From positions 132,770 through 196,769 of the forward strand of contig JBFWWU010000008.1 in assembly GCA_050246015.1 (NCBI GenBank): a DNA stretch of 64,000 nucleotides, read 5' to 3'. The stretch comes from JTS-AC122 sp050246015. GTDB taxonomy: Bacteria; Planctomycetota; Phycisphaerae; Phycisphaerales; UBA1924. The notes beneath the pieces are model-generated. The model searched no databases, had not been told where the DNA came from, and worked only from the letters and a program-made list of their open reading frames with translations. A program made the translations under genes and the position numbers. Numbering within the stretch: position 1 is the stretch's first letter; each line of letters opens with the position of its first letter. This document shows, piece after piece, positions 44,491 to 53,606 of this stretch.

Positions 44491-45489
44491 CTACCCCACC
44501 ATTCCCGTCATCACCAGCGTGATGCTGATCGCGTTGAACAGCACGTGCATCGTGATCGGCGCCAGGATCTTCCCCGTGCGTTCCAGCGCGACTCCCATCG
44601 CCACGCCGAAGATGAACAACGTCGGGATCATGTGCCACGGCACCGCGTTCTCCGGCTTGTCCGCCATCCGGTGCACCAGCGCGAACACCCCGGCCGAAAT
44701 CAGGATCCCGGTCCACGAACTTCGCGTCGCGCGGGAGATGCCCGATTGCAGGAACAGCCGGTACGTGAACTCCTCCACGATCGGCGCGCCGATCACCGCG
44801 ACCCCGATCGCCGCCCACACCCACGGGTTCCGCGGATCCGACGCGATGTCCCGCAGCGTCCGGTGCGCCAGCGCGCCCGGCGACTCGCCGGTGATCCAGT
44901 GATACACCACCACGCCCAGCAGTGACGCCGATTGCAGTATCGGCAGCGTGATCGCCAGCGCCCCGGCACCCAGCAGCGCATCCTTCCGCGCCAGCCTCAG
45001 CCCCGCCTTGGGAACGCGCGGCGACACCAGGTATCCCATCAGCACACACGCGCCGATCCCCACCCCATACGCGATCAGCATCAAGAGACCCTGATCGCCA
45101 AGCGAACTCCCCCCCGCGCGGCGTTGCATCAGCCCGCTCGCGACCACCACCGCGACCTGCGGCGTCAGCCACACGATCGCCGCGCACCCGAACCACGCCG
45201 GCGTCGGCAGCCCCATCAGGTCCCGCTTGGGCTTGCGCCGATCAAACGACCCCGGCCGAATGACATCCCGCACCCACAGCGCCACCAAAATCACCGCCGC
45301 CGCCACCAGGAACCCGAAGTTCAGATACACACCGATCTGCTCACGTAGCCCCGAGCCCGTTGGCGCCGTGCTCCCCGCCGCGCCGAGCGGATCCGTGATC
45401 GCAGGCGCCTGACCCGAAGGCCCCGCCACAACCGGCACGCTCGCGCACGTCAGGACCGCCACGAACACGGCGACAACAATCACGCCCAT
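44491..45489 (-). CDS. CPBP-family (CAAX/Abi) membrane metalloprotease
   Basis: Intramembrane protease of the Rce1/ABI family. The signature motifs are complete near the C-terminus: IVEEFTYRLFLQSGI (EExxxR), VFALVHRM (His) and ITMHVLFNAIS (HxxxN). A signal-like helix begins the protein (MGVIVVAVFVAVLTCASVPVVAG), followed by about 7-8 more hydrophobic helices. Such proteins process prenylated or bacteriocin-type peptides or act as immunity factors; the substrate is unknown. The ATG at 45489 was chosen because it opens that helix. This start codon overlaps the divergent trpC ATG in the palindrome CATG. No bacteriocin gene is near. Confidence 0.88.
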   Translation of the reverse strand: MGVIVVAVFVAVLTCASVPVVAGPSGQAPAITDPLGAAGSTAPTGSGLREQIGVYLNFGFLVAAAVILVALWVRDVIRPGSFDRRKPKRDLMGLPTPAWFGCAAIVWLTPQVAVVVASGLMQRRAGGSSLGDQGLLMLIAYGVGIGACVLMGYLVSPRVPKAGLRLARKDALLGAGALAITLPILQSASLLGVVVYHWITGESPGALAHRTLRDIASDPRNPWVWAAIGVAVIGAPIVEEFTYRLFLQSGISRATRSSWTGILISAGVFALVHRMADKPENAVPWHMIPTLFIFGVAMGVALERTGKILAPITMHVLFNAISITLVMTGMVG

Positions 45490-46342
45490 GGGTGACGCCC
45501 TGACCGACATACTCGAACACAAGCGCCGCGAAGTCCACGCGGCCAAGTCGCGCACGTCCTTCGCCGAACTTGAAGCCCTGGTCCTCCAGGCCGATCCCCC
45601 GCGCAACTTCTTCACCGCCGTCACACGCCATCCCACTCCAGACCACGTCTCCGTCATCGCCGAGATCAAGCGCAAGAGCCCCTCCGCCGGGCTCATCCGA
45701 CCGGAATGGGACGGCGACTCCTTCGATCCCGCGTTCATCGCCAGACGGTATCACGCGGCGGGCGCAGCGGCGATCTCCTGCCTCACCGATGAACACTACT
45801 TCGGCGGCCGCCTCGATTTCATCGACCGCGTCCGCGACGCCGTTCCCCTCCCCGTCCTGCGAAAGGACTTCCTCATCGATCCCTGGCAACTCTGGGAGTC
45901 CCGCGCCGCCGGCGCCGACGCCGTCCTCCTCATCGCCGACGCCCTCAGCGAGTCCCTCCTGGTTGACATGCTCATCCTCGCCCAGCAACTCAAGATGACC
46001 ACCCTCCTCGAGGCCCACAGCGTCGAGAGTCTGCTCAAGGTCCGCCCCCACATCGGCTTCCCGCACCCCGCCTACGCCCTGCTGGGCATCAACAACCGCA
46101 ACCTCTCCACCATGACCGTGGATCTTTCGACGACCCTTCGCCTGGCCGAGATGGTCGATGACCCAAGCGTCCTGGTCAGCGAGTCCGGAATCGCACACCC
46201 TTCCGATCTTCAACGCCTTCGTTCACAGAATGTTCGCATCGTCCTCGTCGGCGAGCACCTCATGCGCCACCCCGACCCGGGCGCAAGCCTTGCCGAACTG
46301 CTCGGCGCCAGCCCCCCGCCGCTCGATCCCCACCACCCATGA
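45488..46342 (+). CDS. trpC: Indole-3-glycerol phosphate synthase
   Basis: TIM-barrel enzyme of tryptophan biosynthesis that converts CdRP to indole-3-glycerol phosphate. Conserved elements in order: ILEHKRREVHAAK at the N-terminus, SVIAEIKRKSPSAGLI (substrate Lys), CLTDEHYFGGRLDFI, VLRKDFLIDPWQLWESRAAGADAVLLI (catalytic Lys), LEAHSVESLLK, LLGINNRNLSTMTVDL (catalytic Glu-Asn region), VLVSESGI and VLVGEHLMR (phosphate binding). Length 284 aa is normal. Other trp genes are not adjacent. The ATG overlaps the ATG of the divergent CPBP gene, and AACAAT lies 7 bases upstream, so the transcript may be leaderless. Confidence 0.96.
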   Translation: MGDALTDILEHKRREVHAAKSRTSFAELEALVLQADPPRNFFTAVTRHPTPDHVSVIAEIKRKSPSAGLIRPEWDGDSFDPAFIARRYHAAGAAAISCLTDEHYFGGRLDFIDRVRDAVPLPVLRKDFLIDPWQLWESRAAGADAVLLIADALSESLLVDMLILAQQLKMTTLLEAHSVESLLKVRPHIGFPHPAYALLGINNRNLSTMTVDLSTTLRLAEMVDDPSVLVSESGIAHPSDLQRLRSQNVRIVLVGEHLMRHPDPGASLAELLGASPPPLDPHHP

Positions 46343-46566
46343 AAGCCCTCGCTCGCTTCCAGTCGATTCAACTCTTCATCGCTGTAACCGCTGTGTAACG
46401 ACGCCCCGGGCGAGCCCGGCACGCGAACGATCTCCCCGTTCGATCCGAAGATGGGAGTACCGACCCATCTCGGCGCGCCTCGCCGGGACGTGGCCCTAGT
46501 ATTCCGACTCGCCCAACTCTCGAATCACCTCATCCACCTCGCATGTTGTTTCTGGAGACTTCTCGC

Positions 46567-47829
46567 ATGAACTTCTTCAAGGTCACCACCGCCGCGTTCG
46601 TCCTCGCCGCCGGATCGCTCGCGGGCGTCTCGTCCGCCCAGGTCAATGACGACGCCAAGGCTCTCCTCAACGAGTCCGCCCAGGCCGTCAAGAACGTCAA
46701 GGGCCTGTCGTACAAGTCCAAACTCTACGGCCTCGGCGCCCTCAAGCCCATCATGGACGGCGAGGGTGAAGTCCTCCAAGTCCGCCCCTCCGTCGATGTC
46801 AAGACCTCCATGATGTGGATCAAGGGCTCCGTCGCCGAGATCGGCAAGGGCAAGACCAACGTCCTGGTCACGACCAACGGCCGCACCATCCGCTGGCAGG
46901 ACGACCCCTCGAACACCGTCTATGAACGCCCCTCCTACGACCGCAACGATGCCGCCCGCGTCCTCGGGCTCGGCTCCCAGATCGTGCTCCCCGAGTTCAA
47001 GGACCCCATGCCCATGATGAAGGAACTCGCCGCTCCTGAACTCAAAATCACCGGCGAAGATAAGGTCCACGGCGAGTCCTGCAAGGTCGTCGTCGCCTCA
47101 TGGGACGGCGGCATCCGCAGCACCACCTACTGGATCAGTGTCAACGACAAACTCCCCCGCAAGGTCGAACTCGCCCACGGCGCCAACAACCCCGATCCCG
47201 AAAAGCGGCTCGCCAAGGGCATCGAGGTCTGGGACCTGCGCCTTCGCCCCGAACTGAGCGAAGCCGACCTCAAGATCCCGGTCCCCAAGGGTTTCGCCGA
47301 GGACGTGCAGGCCGCCCCGCAGCCCAAACTCAACCAGGACTTCAACAACCAGCCCGCCCAGCCCGCCGGCCCCATCCCCGATCCGGTCATCATGCTCCCG
47401 GCCAACACCGAAGCCCCTGACTTCGAACTCAAGAACACCGCCGGCAACACCGTCAAACTCTCCGACGCCGGACGCGGCCAGGTCGTCGTCCTGAGTTTCT
47501 GGGGCACCCGCTTCCCCAAGTCCACCACCACCAATAACGTCATCCAGTCCTTGACCGATTCCTACAAGGACAAGAACGTCAAGTTCTTCGGCATCGCCTG
47601 CCGCGAAGAGAACGACGACGCCGCCAAGAGTTTCGCCTCGGCTCAGAAGTGGACCTTCCCGATCCTTCTCTCCGGCGACCCGCTCTGCACGCCCTACCGC
47701 GTCGTCGGGTTCCCCTCCACCGTCGTCATCGACGGTCAGGGCAAGGTCAGCAAGTGCTTCCAGGGTCCGGTCAACAAGGACTCCCTCGAGATGGCCATCC
47801 AGAGCGCGATCAAGGGCGACTCCAAGTAA
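46567..47829 (+). CDS. Exported lipoprotein-carrier-like / thioredoxin-fold protein without catalytic cysteines
   Basis: Exported 420-residue protein. Signal peptide at about 1-24 (FVLAAGSLAGVSSAQ). Residues about 25-245 form a beta-rich domain like LolA or DUF2092 outer-membrane carrier proteins (YKSKLYGLGALK, SMMWIKGSVAEIGKGKTNVLVT, STTYWISVNDKLPRKVELA). A Pro/Gln linker leads to a thioredoxin/AhpC-TSA fold at about 280-415 (ANTEAPDFELKNTAGNTVKLSD, FFGIACREEN, VVGFPSTVVIDGQGKV). Where ResA/TlpA proteins read FWGTWCxPC, this one reads FWGTRFPKS (311-319), so both active-site Cys are gone. GGAG lies 10 bases before the ATG. Confidence 0.8.
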   Translation: MNFFKVTTAAFVLAAGSLAGVSSAQVNDDAKALLNESAQAVKNVKGLSYKSKLYGLGALKPIMDGEGEVLQVRPSVDVKTSMMWIKGSVAEIGKGKTNVLVTTNGRTIRWQDDPSNTVYERPSYDRNDAARVLGLGSQIVLPEFKDPMPMMKELAAPELKITGEDKVHGESCKVVVASWDGGIRSTTYWISVNDKLPRKVELAHGANNPDPEKRLAKGIEVWDLRLRPELSEADLKIPVPKGFAEDVQAAPQPKLNQDFNNQPAQPAGPIPDPVIMLPANTEAPDFELKNTAGNTVKLSDAGRGQVVVLSFWGTRFPKSTTTNNVIQSLTDSYKDKNVKFFGIACREENDDAAKSFASAQKWTFPILLSGDPLCTPYRVVGFPSTVVIDGQGKVSKCFQGPVNKDSLEMAIQSAIKGDSK

Positions 47830-47859
47830 CCATCCCCGCTCATCGAATCACTCCCCAAG

Positions 47860-47888
47860 GAAGCAGGCCCACGGCCTGCTTCTTTTTT
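47860..47888 (+). terminator. Intrinsic terminator
   Basis: GAAGCAGGCC, loop CAC, GGCCTGCTTC, then TTTTTT: a perfect 10-bp stem and a U-run 30 bases after the stop of the exported thioredoxin-fold gene. It is the clearest Rho-independent terminator in the window. Confidence 0.92.
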
Positions 47889-47904
47889 CATCGCCTCGGC
47901 CGGT

Positions 47905-49650
47905 TCACGCCGGACGCATCCCGCGGTACAACTGCCGCACCCGCTCGGCCTGATCCTTCCGCACGCTTTCCAGCACCAGCCGCGGGATCCGCCACTGCCC
48001 CTGCGATTCCGTCACGTTCGAGCAGTGCTCCGTGAAGCACTGGTACAGCATCTTGAACGCGTCGCGCGGCTGGTGCATCTGGTCCAGCGCATCTACCAGG
48101 TCCTGCACCGTCACGTCCTCCGCGAACAGGTCCAGCAGCGCGATCGGCTCGGCCTCCGGCGCAGGCGGGCGGCACGCCTGAAGCCTCGCGTTGCACAGGT
48201 CATACAGCATCGCCCCCGTCCACGTCAGCCGCTCGATCAAGTTCTGCTTGTCCAGCCTCGCTTCCTGAAAAAACGCCGCCGACTCACGGAACAGCATGTG
48301 CCTCAGTTCGATCGGCAGCAGCATCTTGATCCCCAGCCCCGGCTGCTGCAGGAACTTGTTGTTCAGCAGCGGCCAGATCACCGCCTGCATCCGCTCCGGG
48401 TCACCGCTCATCAGTGTCGGCTCGTCCACCCGGTCGATGATCACCATGATCCCCGTGTACCCAAAGTGCTTCAACACCCCCTTCAGCCGCCCCAGCATCG
48501 CGTACCGCGTCTCGTCCGACGACGTCGTCGGCAGCGCGCCCGGGTCGTACATCCGCAGGTCCACCTCGCGCAGTGAGTGGGCGTACGACCGGTCCCCGCG
48601 CAGCGAGATCCGCACCTGCTTGCGCACCTTGTGCCCCAGCCGAAGCAGCCCCAGCCGGTCCACCAGCACGTACTTCCCCAGCGCCCCGACATAGAGCGCC
48701 ACCAGCCCGACCGCCACGCCCACGATGAGCGGGTTCCCCTTGCTGCTCGTCGCCCCCTCGCTCGTGGTGGTCGTGAGCGTTCGCAACGACTCCGGCGCAA
48801 AGAACAGCGCCCACACCAGGAACCCCACCGGAATCGTCCACCCCCACACCGCCGCGATGCTCGTCAGCGTCGCGCTCAGCGGCCTCGACAACCTCAGCAA
48901 CCGACGCAGCCGCCGCGTCCGGGATTCCACGTTCTCCGGCCGGTCGTAGATCGCTTGCAGCAGCAGCAGGTCCTGCCGCACCGCCGCCTCCAGCCGCCGA
49001 GCATGCCGCCTCGGCTCCGTCCCCAGGTCGATCCGCTCCCCGCCCAGCCGGTCGTTGAACAACTCGTTCACGATCCGCGGCACCGTCAGCGACAGCACCG
49101 CGTCTATATGGTCCACCAGCCGGAACTTCTTGAACGTCTCGGTGATGTGCCCGCTGTCCGTCGTCTTGCGCTCCCCCGACACCCGCTCATAGAACCGGTC
49201 CAGGATCGGGTTGAGCTCGTCGTACGCCACCATCAGGCACCGCGTTTCCCCATGCTCGGCGTTGTACGCCCGCACGCGGTCCTCGAGTTGCATCCGGATC
49301 GCCGTCTTCCCGCTCCCCTTCTCCCCGAACACGATCGCCGTCGCCGGCTGCTCGCAGTCACCCGCGATCTTCTCAAAGTCCGAATGGGCCGTGCGACGAA
49401 GGTGCGCCGCGACACTCGCCACGCTCTGGCCCAAACCCCCGCGGTCATCCTCCGCGTCACCCGCCGGCGACACGTTCACCCCCGCCGGCACCGCCGAGCG
49501 CTTTGGCACGACGTGCACCCGCGTCGCCGGCCGCTCCGGCCCCGGTCCCAGTTCGCTGAGCCGGAGAAACACCGGATCCTGCCGCGCTTCCTCGCCGCGG
49601 AACGGATTCTCCGTGATGCGCCAGTGCTCGAAGAACGTTGCGAGAGTCAT
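47905..49650 (-). CDS. P-loop NTPase with two inserted membrane helices (KAP-like)
   Basis: Function not known. Walker A GEKGSGKT at 109-116; two membrane helices at about 262-284 and 307-327; Walker B IMVIIDRVDE at about 401-410. Placing membrane helices between Walker A and Walker B is the hallmark of KAP P-loop NTPases, which also lack a close match here, so the assignment is structural rather than by sequence. The N-terminus FFEHWRITENPFRGEEARQDPVFLRL resembles the opening of ExeA-type AAA ATPases of type II secretion. The C-terminal third is helical. Upstream in the same direction lies phosphomannomutase, 61 bases away. The two converging genes end at the intrinsic terminator. Confidence 0.65.
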   Translation of the reverse strand: MTLATFFEHWRITENPFRGEEARQDPVFLRLSELGPGPERPATRVHVVPKRSAVPAGVNVSPAGDAEDDRGGLGQSVASVAAHLRRTAHSDFEKIAGDCEQPATAIVFGEKGSGKTAIRMQLEDRVRAYNAEHGETRCLMVAYDELNPILDRFYERVSGERKTTDSGHITETFKKFRLVDHIDAVLSLTVPRIVNELFNDRLGGERIDLGTEPRRHARRLEAAVRQDLLLLQAIYDRPENVESRTRRLRRLLRLSRPLSATLTSIAAVWGWTIPVGFLVWALFFAPESLRTLTTTTSEGATSSKGNPLIVGVAVGLVALYVGALGKYVLVDRLGLLRLGHKVRKQVRISLRGDRSYAHSLREVDLRMYDPGALPTTSSDETRYAMLGRLKGVLKHFGYTGIMVIIDRVDEPTLMSGDPERMQAVIWPLLNNKFLQQPGLGIKMLLPIELRHMLFRESAAFFQEARLDKQNLIERLTWTGAMLYDLCNARLQACRPPAPEAEPIALLDLFAEDVTVQDLVDALDQMHQPRDAFKMLYQCFTEHCSNVTESQGQWRIPRLVLESVRKDQAERVRQLYRGMRPA

Positions 49651-49711
49651 GCGAAGTCAACTCGTCCCGGTCGTGGTGCCCGCCCCCGCGTCCCTCATCC
49701 CACGCCACCAA

Positions 49712-51124
49712 CTAGTGATCCACCTTCACGCCCAGCATCGGCGCGATCTTCGTCATCATCCGCTCCAGCGTCCCCTTGTCCTTGGCCTCGAGGTTCAAGC
49801 GCAGCAGCGGCTCCGTGTTGCTCTTGCGCACATTGCACCACCACCCGTGCCGATCAAACGCGTCGATCGTCACCCCATCCAGTTCATCCATCGTCCCCGT
49901 GTCCTTGAACGCCTCCTTCAACTGCTTGATCGCGGCGTCCTTGTCCTCAATCTGGAAGTTCACCTCCCCAGACTGCTGGTACCGCTTCACCGGTGAGATC
50001 AACTGGCTCATCTTCTTCCCCGACGCCGACAGCACCGACAGCACCGTCGCCATCGCGATCGCGCCCGAGTCGGCGTTGAAGTTGTCGCGGAAGTAGAAGT
50101 GCCCGGACAGTTCACCGCCGAACACCCCCTTGTGCTCCGCCAGCGCCGCTTTCATGAATACATGCCCCACCTTCCCCCGCACCGGCACGCCGCCCGCCTT
50201 CACGATCTCCTCCGGCACCGCCTTGGTCGACCGCAGGTCAAACGCCACCGCCGACCCGCTGTTCCCCGGCTTCTTCAGGAAATACTTCGCCAGCACCGCC
50301 GTCAGATGATCGCACCCCACGATGTGCCCCTGTTCATCCACCACGACGCACCGGTCCGCGTCGCCGTCAAAGCAGATCCCAAGGTCCGCCTTCTCCTTCA
50401 CCACCCGCTCGCAGAGTTGCGCCAGGTTCGACGCCACCAGCGGGTTGGGCTCGTGCACGAACTCCCCCTTGCTGTTGTCGAAGTTCAGTTCCACGATCGA
50501 AAGGTGCGGGATCGCGCTCCCCTTGGGCCCGAACACCTTCGGCACCATCGTCCCCGCCATCCCGTTGCTCGCGTCCACCACCACCTTCACCTTCTTGTCG
50601 AGCGTGATGAACGCCCGCACGTGCTTGATGTACGCCTCCCACAGGTCCCGCTGCTCCGTCCGACCGTGCGCCGGCACCAGCGTCGCTCGATCCACCATCG
50701 CCGCGTGCTTCCGCACCTCCCCAAGTCCCGACACCTCCCCCACCGGCTTGGCCTTGCGCGTCGAAACCTTGAACCCGTTGTAATGCGGCGGGTTGTGGCT
50801 CGCCGTCGTCATCACCCCGCCCGCGCAGTTCAAATGATTGATCGCAAAGTAAATAAACGGCGTGTCCACCAGCCCCACGTCGATCACGTTCCCCCCCTGA
50901 TCGCAGATCCCATGCACCAGCGCCTTGGTCAGCGATGGGCTCGACTTGCGCATGTCCCGCCCCACCACGATGTTCTTCATCATCGGCGACGTCTCCCCCA
51001 CGCTCGCCGCCGACGACAGCAAAAACTTCGAGCACCCGTACCCGATCTGCCACGCCATCTGGTCATTCAACGGATCCGGGACCGTGCCGCGAACGTCGTA
51101 CGCCTTGAAGACTTTGCCCAGCAT
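49712..51124 (-). CDS. manB: Phosphomannomutase / phosphoglucomutase
   Basis: Alpha-phosphohexomutase that interconverts sugar 1- and 6-phosphates for polysaccharide and GDP-mannose synthesis. Domain 1 holds the phosphoserine Ser109 in TTASHNPPHYNGFK; domain 2 has the metal loop CFDGDADRCVVVD; domain 3 the sugar loop GGELSGHFYFRDNF; domain 4 the phosphate loop RKSNTEPLLRLNLEAK. The start AYDVRGTVPDPLN is typical of the bifunctional PMM/PGM (AlgC-like) group. Length 470 aa is normal. AAGGA lies upstream of the ATG within an AT-rich gap (51125-51231), which probably holds the promoter. Gene symbol given by function; algC or pmm are equally fitting. Confidence 0.92.
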   Translation of the reverse strand: MLGKVFKAYDVRGTVPDPLNDQMAWQIGYGCSKFLLSSAASVGETSPMMKNIVVGRDMRKSSPSLTKALVHGICDQGGNVIDVGLVDTPFIYFAINHLNCAGGVMTTASHNPPHYNGFKVSTRKAKPVGEVSGLGEVRKHAAMVDRATLVPAHGRTEQRDLWEAYIKHVRAFITLDKKVKVVVDASNGMAGTMVPKVFGPKGSAIPHLSIVELNFDNSKGEFVHEPNPLVASNLAQLCERVVKEKADLGICFDGDADRCVVVDEQGHIVGCDHLTAVLAKYFLKKPGNSGSAVAFDLRSTKAVPEEIVKAGGVPVRGKVGHVFMKAALAEHKGVFGGELSGHFYFRDNFNADSGAIAMATVLSVLSASGKKMSQLISPVKRYQQSGEVNFQIEDKDAAIKQLKEAFKDTGTMDELDGVTIDAFDRHGWWCNVRKSNTEPLLRLNLEAKDKGTLERMMTKIAPMLGVKVDH

Positions 51125-51231
51125 GAGTAGAAAGCGTCCTTTCGATTCTTAGGAAAATGAATCGAAACAATAGGAACCAGGGCATCAAACATCCCTTTTT
51201 TTCGGAATAAGTTCGGTTGATTCCGGGCAAA

Positions 51232-53601
51232 TTAGTTTATTGTTTGGATCGAGACCCCGCTCGGCAGTGCCTCCAGGAATCTCTTCCCATACCGCGCCGT
51301 CAAGATCCGCGGGTCCAGCACGACCACTCGCCCGCTATCCCCCTTCGATCGGATCAACCTGCCAAACCCCTGCTTGAACCGGATCACCGCCCGAGGCAAC
51401 GACTCCTCCATGAACGCATTGCCACCCCGCGCTTCGATCTTCTCCAACCGCGCCTGCGTGATCGGCCGATCCGGCGGCTCGAACGGCAGCCTCGTAATGA
51501 TCACATTCCGAAGCCCCTGCCCGCGCACGTCCACCCCCTGCCAGAACGACGCCGCCCCCAGCAGCACCGACCGCTCGTTCCCCCGAAACATCTCCAGCAA
51601 CTGCGACCGCGTCCCCCCGCGATTCTGCACCAGCAGCGGCATGTCGAGCCGTTCCATCGCCCGCGTCAACGCATCCGCGCACTCATACAAGTCCGCGAAC
51701 GACGTGAACAGCACAAACGCCCCTCCCTCCGTCGCTCGCACGTGCTGCTCGATCCGCGACGACAACTCCTCAATGAACGCCCGCCTCGGGTCCATCGGCT
51801 CGGCCGGCTCGGAATCACCCTCAAGCGCCACATACCGCTGCCCCCGCCCGTCCCCCACCCCGCCGGTCCGCGCCCCCACGCCGCCCCCCCCCGCCTGCAT
51901 CGTCGGGCTCGGCATCGTGGTGGCGACAAACACCCGCACCGGATTCGCGGAGTCGAACGGGCTCCCGAGTTGCATCGTCAGCGCCCCCTCGCACCCAAGT
52001 TGGTTCATCGTGTACGCGAAGGCCGTCTCCGCTCGCTCCAAGGGCTCGTCTCTCCGCGCCGCCCGCGTCGAGAGCGTCGCGCTCGTGAGCACGATCCCCA
52101 TCTCCCGCGAAAACAAGTGCCGCCGCAGGATCGGACCCGCCTCGATCGGCGAGCACGCCAGCGTCACCCGCGGGAACGCCATCGGCCCGCGCCCCCGCCC
52201 GCCCCCCCCGCTCCCCCCGCTCCCGCCGCGCCCGGACCCGCTCACCTCGATCCAGTACACCGCGTCCGGCACCGTCTGATCGATCAGTGCCTCCGCCGCC
52301 GCCGCGATGTCCCCCGCCCGCTTCGCATACGAGTTCAACTCGAACTTGTCCGGCTCGCTCGCCACCGCCTCACGCATCGTCTTCAGGTGCAGCGAGAGCG
52401 CCCTCATCGCCGGCGTCAGCACGTTGGGCGCCACCCCCGCCCCGCGCACCCGGCCCGTCCGGGTCCGATCCCGTTCCCACGCATCAAGCAGCGCGTCGAA
52501 GAACTCCCGCGACGCCGATTCCGCGTCCGCCACGAGTTGCGTCGCCCTCGACGCCGCGTCCGCGTCCGCCAGCGCCAGCCCTCGATCCGTCAGATACCCC
52601 TTCCCGCGCCGCGGGTTGTACAGCGTCCGCAGCAGCCTCGTCACCCGCGGCTGCGTCAGCGACACCCCGAAGTGCTCGCACGCCACGTCCTCGATGTTGT
52701 GTGCCTCGTCCAGGATCACGTGCTGATACTCCGGCAGGATCGCCGCGTCGTCATGCCTGGCCCGCAGCGCCAGGTCCGCGAAGTACAGCGCGTGGTTGCA
52801 CACCAGCAGGTTCGCCTGCTCCATCTCTCGACGCGCCCGCTGAAAAAAACACGCCTGGTAATGCTCGCACGCGCGCCCCATGCAGTTGTCCGCGTCCGAC
52901 CGCGCATGGTCCCACGCCTCCGCCGATTCCAGCGGCGGGAGCGTCGCCAGCGTCCCATCCTTCGTCGTCGTCGCCCAGTCCTCGATCACGTGCAGCGACC
53001 GCAGCGACCCCGCGTCCGCAAACAGCGACGACTGCCGCTGCGACGCCAGTTGCAGCCGCCGGATCGATAGATAGTTCCCGCGCCCCTTCACCAGCACCGG
53101 CTTCACCGCCGGCACGTCCCCCTTCTTCACCCCAAGCGCTCCGCCCCCGGCCACGAGCCACGCGTCCAGCGCTCGCATCAACAGCGGGATGTCCTTCTGG
53201 ATCAACTGCTCCTGCAACGAGATCGTGTTCGTCGCGACGACCACCTTCTCCTTCTTCAGCATGCACCGCAGCATCGCCGGCACCAGGTACGCGAACGACT
53301 TGCCCACCCCCGTCCCCGCTTCCACCACCAGCCGCGACTTGTCGCGCAGCGCCGACTCCACCGCGCGCGCCATCGCCAGTTGCTCCGGCCGGCTCTCATA
53401 CCCGCTCCCCGATTCCCGTTCCAGCACGCCCGAGACCCCTCCCCCATCTCCAAGGATCAGCGCCGACAGGTCCCCCTCGGCGCCGGATCCTCGCGCCGCC
53501 GCCCGGCTCCCGCCCCCGCCCGTCGATCCCGCGCTGGTTCCGTCGTCCACCACCTTCGACTGTAGCAACCCCGCCCATCGCCCCACCGCTGCACGTACCA
53601 T
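51232..53601 (-). CDS. DinG/XPD-like ATP-dependent DNA helicase
   Basis: Superfamily 2 iron-sulphur-type helicase. RPEQLAMARAVESALRDKSRLVVEAGTGVGKSFAYLVPAML holds the Q-motif and Walker A; KVVVATNTISLQEQLIQKDI is motif Ia. A cysteine group between motifs, with CMGRACEHYQACFF and a later Cys in LLVCNHALYF, fits the 4Fe-4S cluster of DinG. VILDEAHNIEDVA (about residue 296) is the DEAH box; ASFWQGVDVRGQGLRNVIITRLPFEPP is motif VI-like. The first 45 residues are Ala/Gly-rich and may not be translated, so the ATG 53601 start is uncertain. A run of 9 C at 51884-51894 lies inside the gene. DinG resolves R-loops and G-quadruplexes. Confidence 0.9.
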   Translation of the reverse strand: MVRAAVGRWAGLLQSKVVDDGTSAGSTGGGGSRAAARGSGAEGDLSALILGDGGGVSGVLERESGSGYESRPEQLAMARAVESALRDKSRLVVEAGTGVGKSFAYLVPAMLRCMLKKEKVVVATNTISLQEQLIQKDIPLLMRALDAWLVAGGGALGVKKGDVPAVKPVLVKGRGNYLSIRRLQLASQRQSSLFADAGSLRSLHVIEDWATTTKDGTLATLPPLESAEAWDHARSDADNCMGRACEHYQACFFQRARREMEQANLLVCNHALYFADLALRARHDDAAILPEYQHVILDEAHNIEDVACEHFGVSLTQPRVTRLLRTLYNPRRGKGYLTDRGLALADADAASRATQLVADAESASREFFDALLDAWERDRTRTGRVRGAGVAPNVLTPAMRALSLHLKTMREAVASEPDKFELNSYAKRAGDIAAAAEALIDQTVPDAVYWIEVSGSGRGGSGGSGGGGRGRGPMAFPRVTLACSPIEAGPILRRHLFSREMGIVLTSATLSTRAARRDEPLERAETAFAYTMNQLGCEGALTMQLGSPFDSANPVRVFVATTMPSPTMQAGGGGVGARTGGVGDGRGQRYVALEGDSEPAEPMDPRRAFIEELSSRIEQHVRATEGGAFVLFTSFADLYECADALTRAMERLDMPLLVQNRGGTRSQLLEMFRGNERSVLLGAASFWQGVDVRGQGLRNVIITRLPFEPPDRPITQARLEKIEARGGNAFMEESLPRAVIRFKQGFGRLIRSKGDSGRVVVLDPRILTARYGKRFLEALPSGVSIQTIN
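53596..53601 (+). promoter_or_regulatory. Putative -10 TACCAT overlapping the helicase start codon
   Basis: TACCAT ends 5 bases before the GTG of the TIM-barrel gene at 53607. Its last three bases, CAT, are the reverse of the helicase ATG start codon, so transcription in one direction would begin within the other gene's start. Confidence 0.35.
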
Positions 53602-53606
53602 CGCCC

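Noticed and set aside
44206..44925. A 239-residue plus-strand frame near the CPBP gene.
   Set aside because: It overlaps the conserved protease motifs on the other strand and has the composition of a shadow frame.
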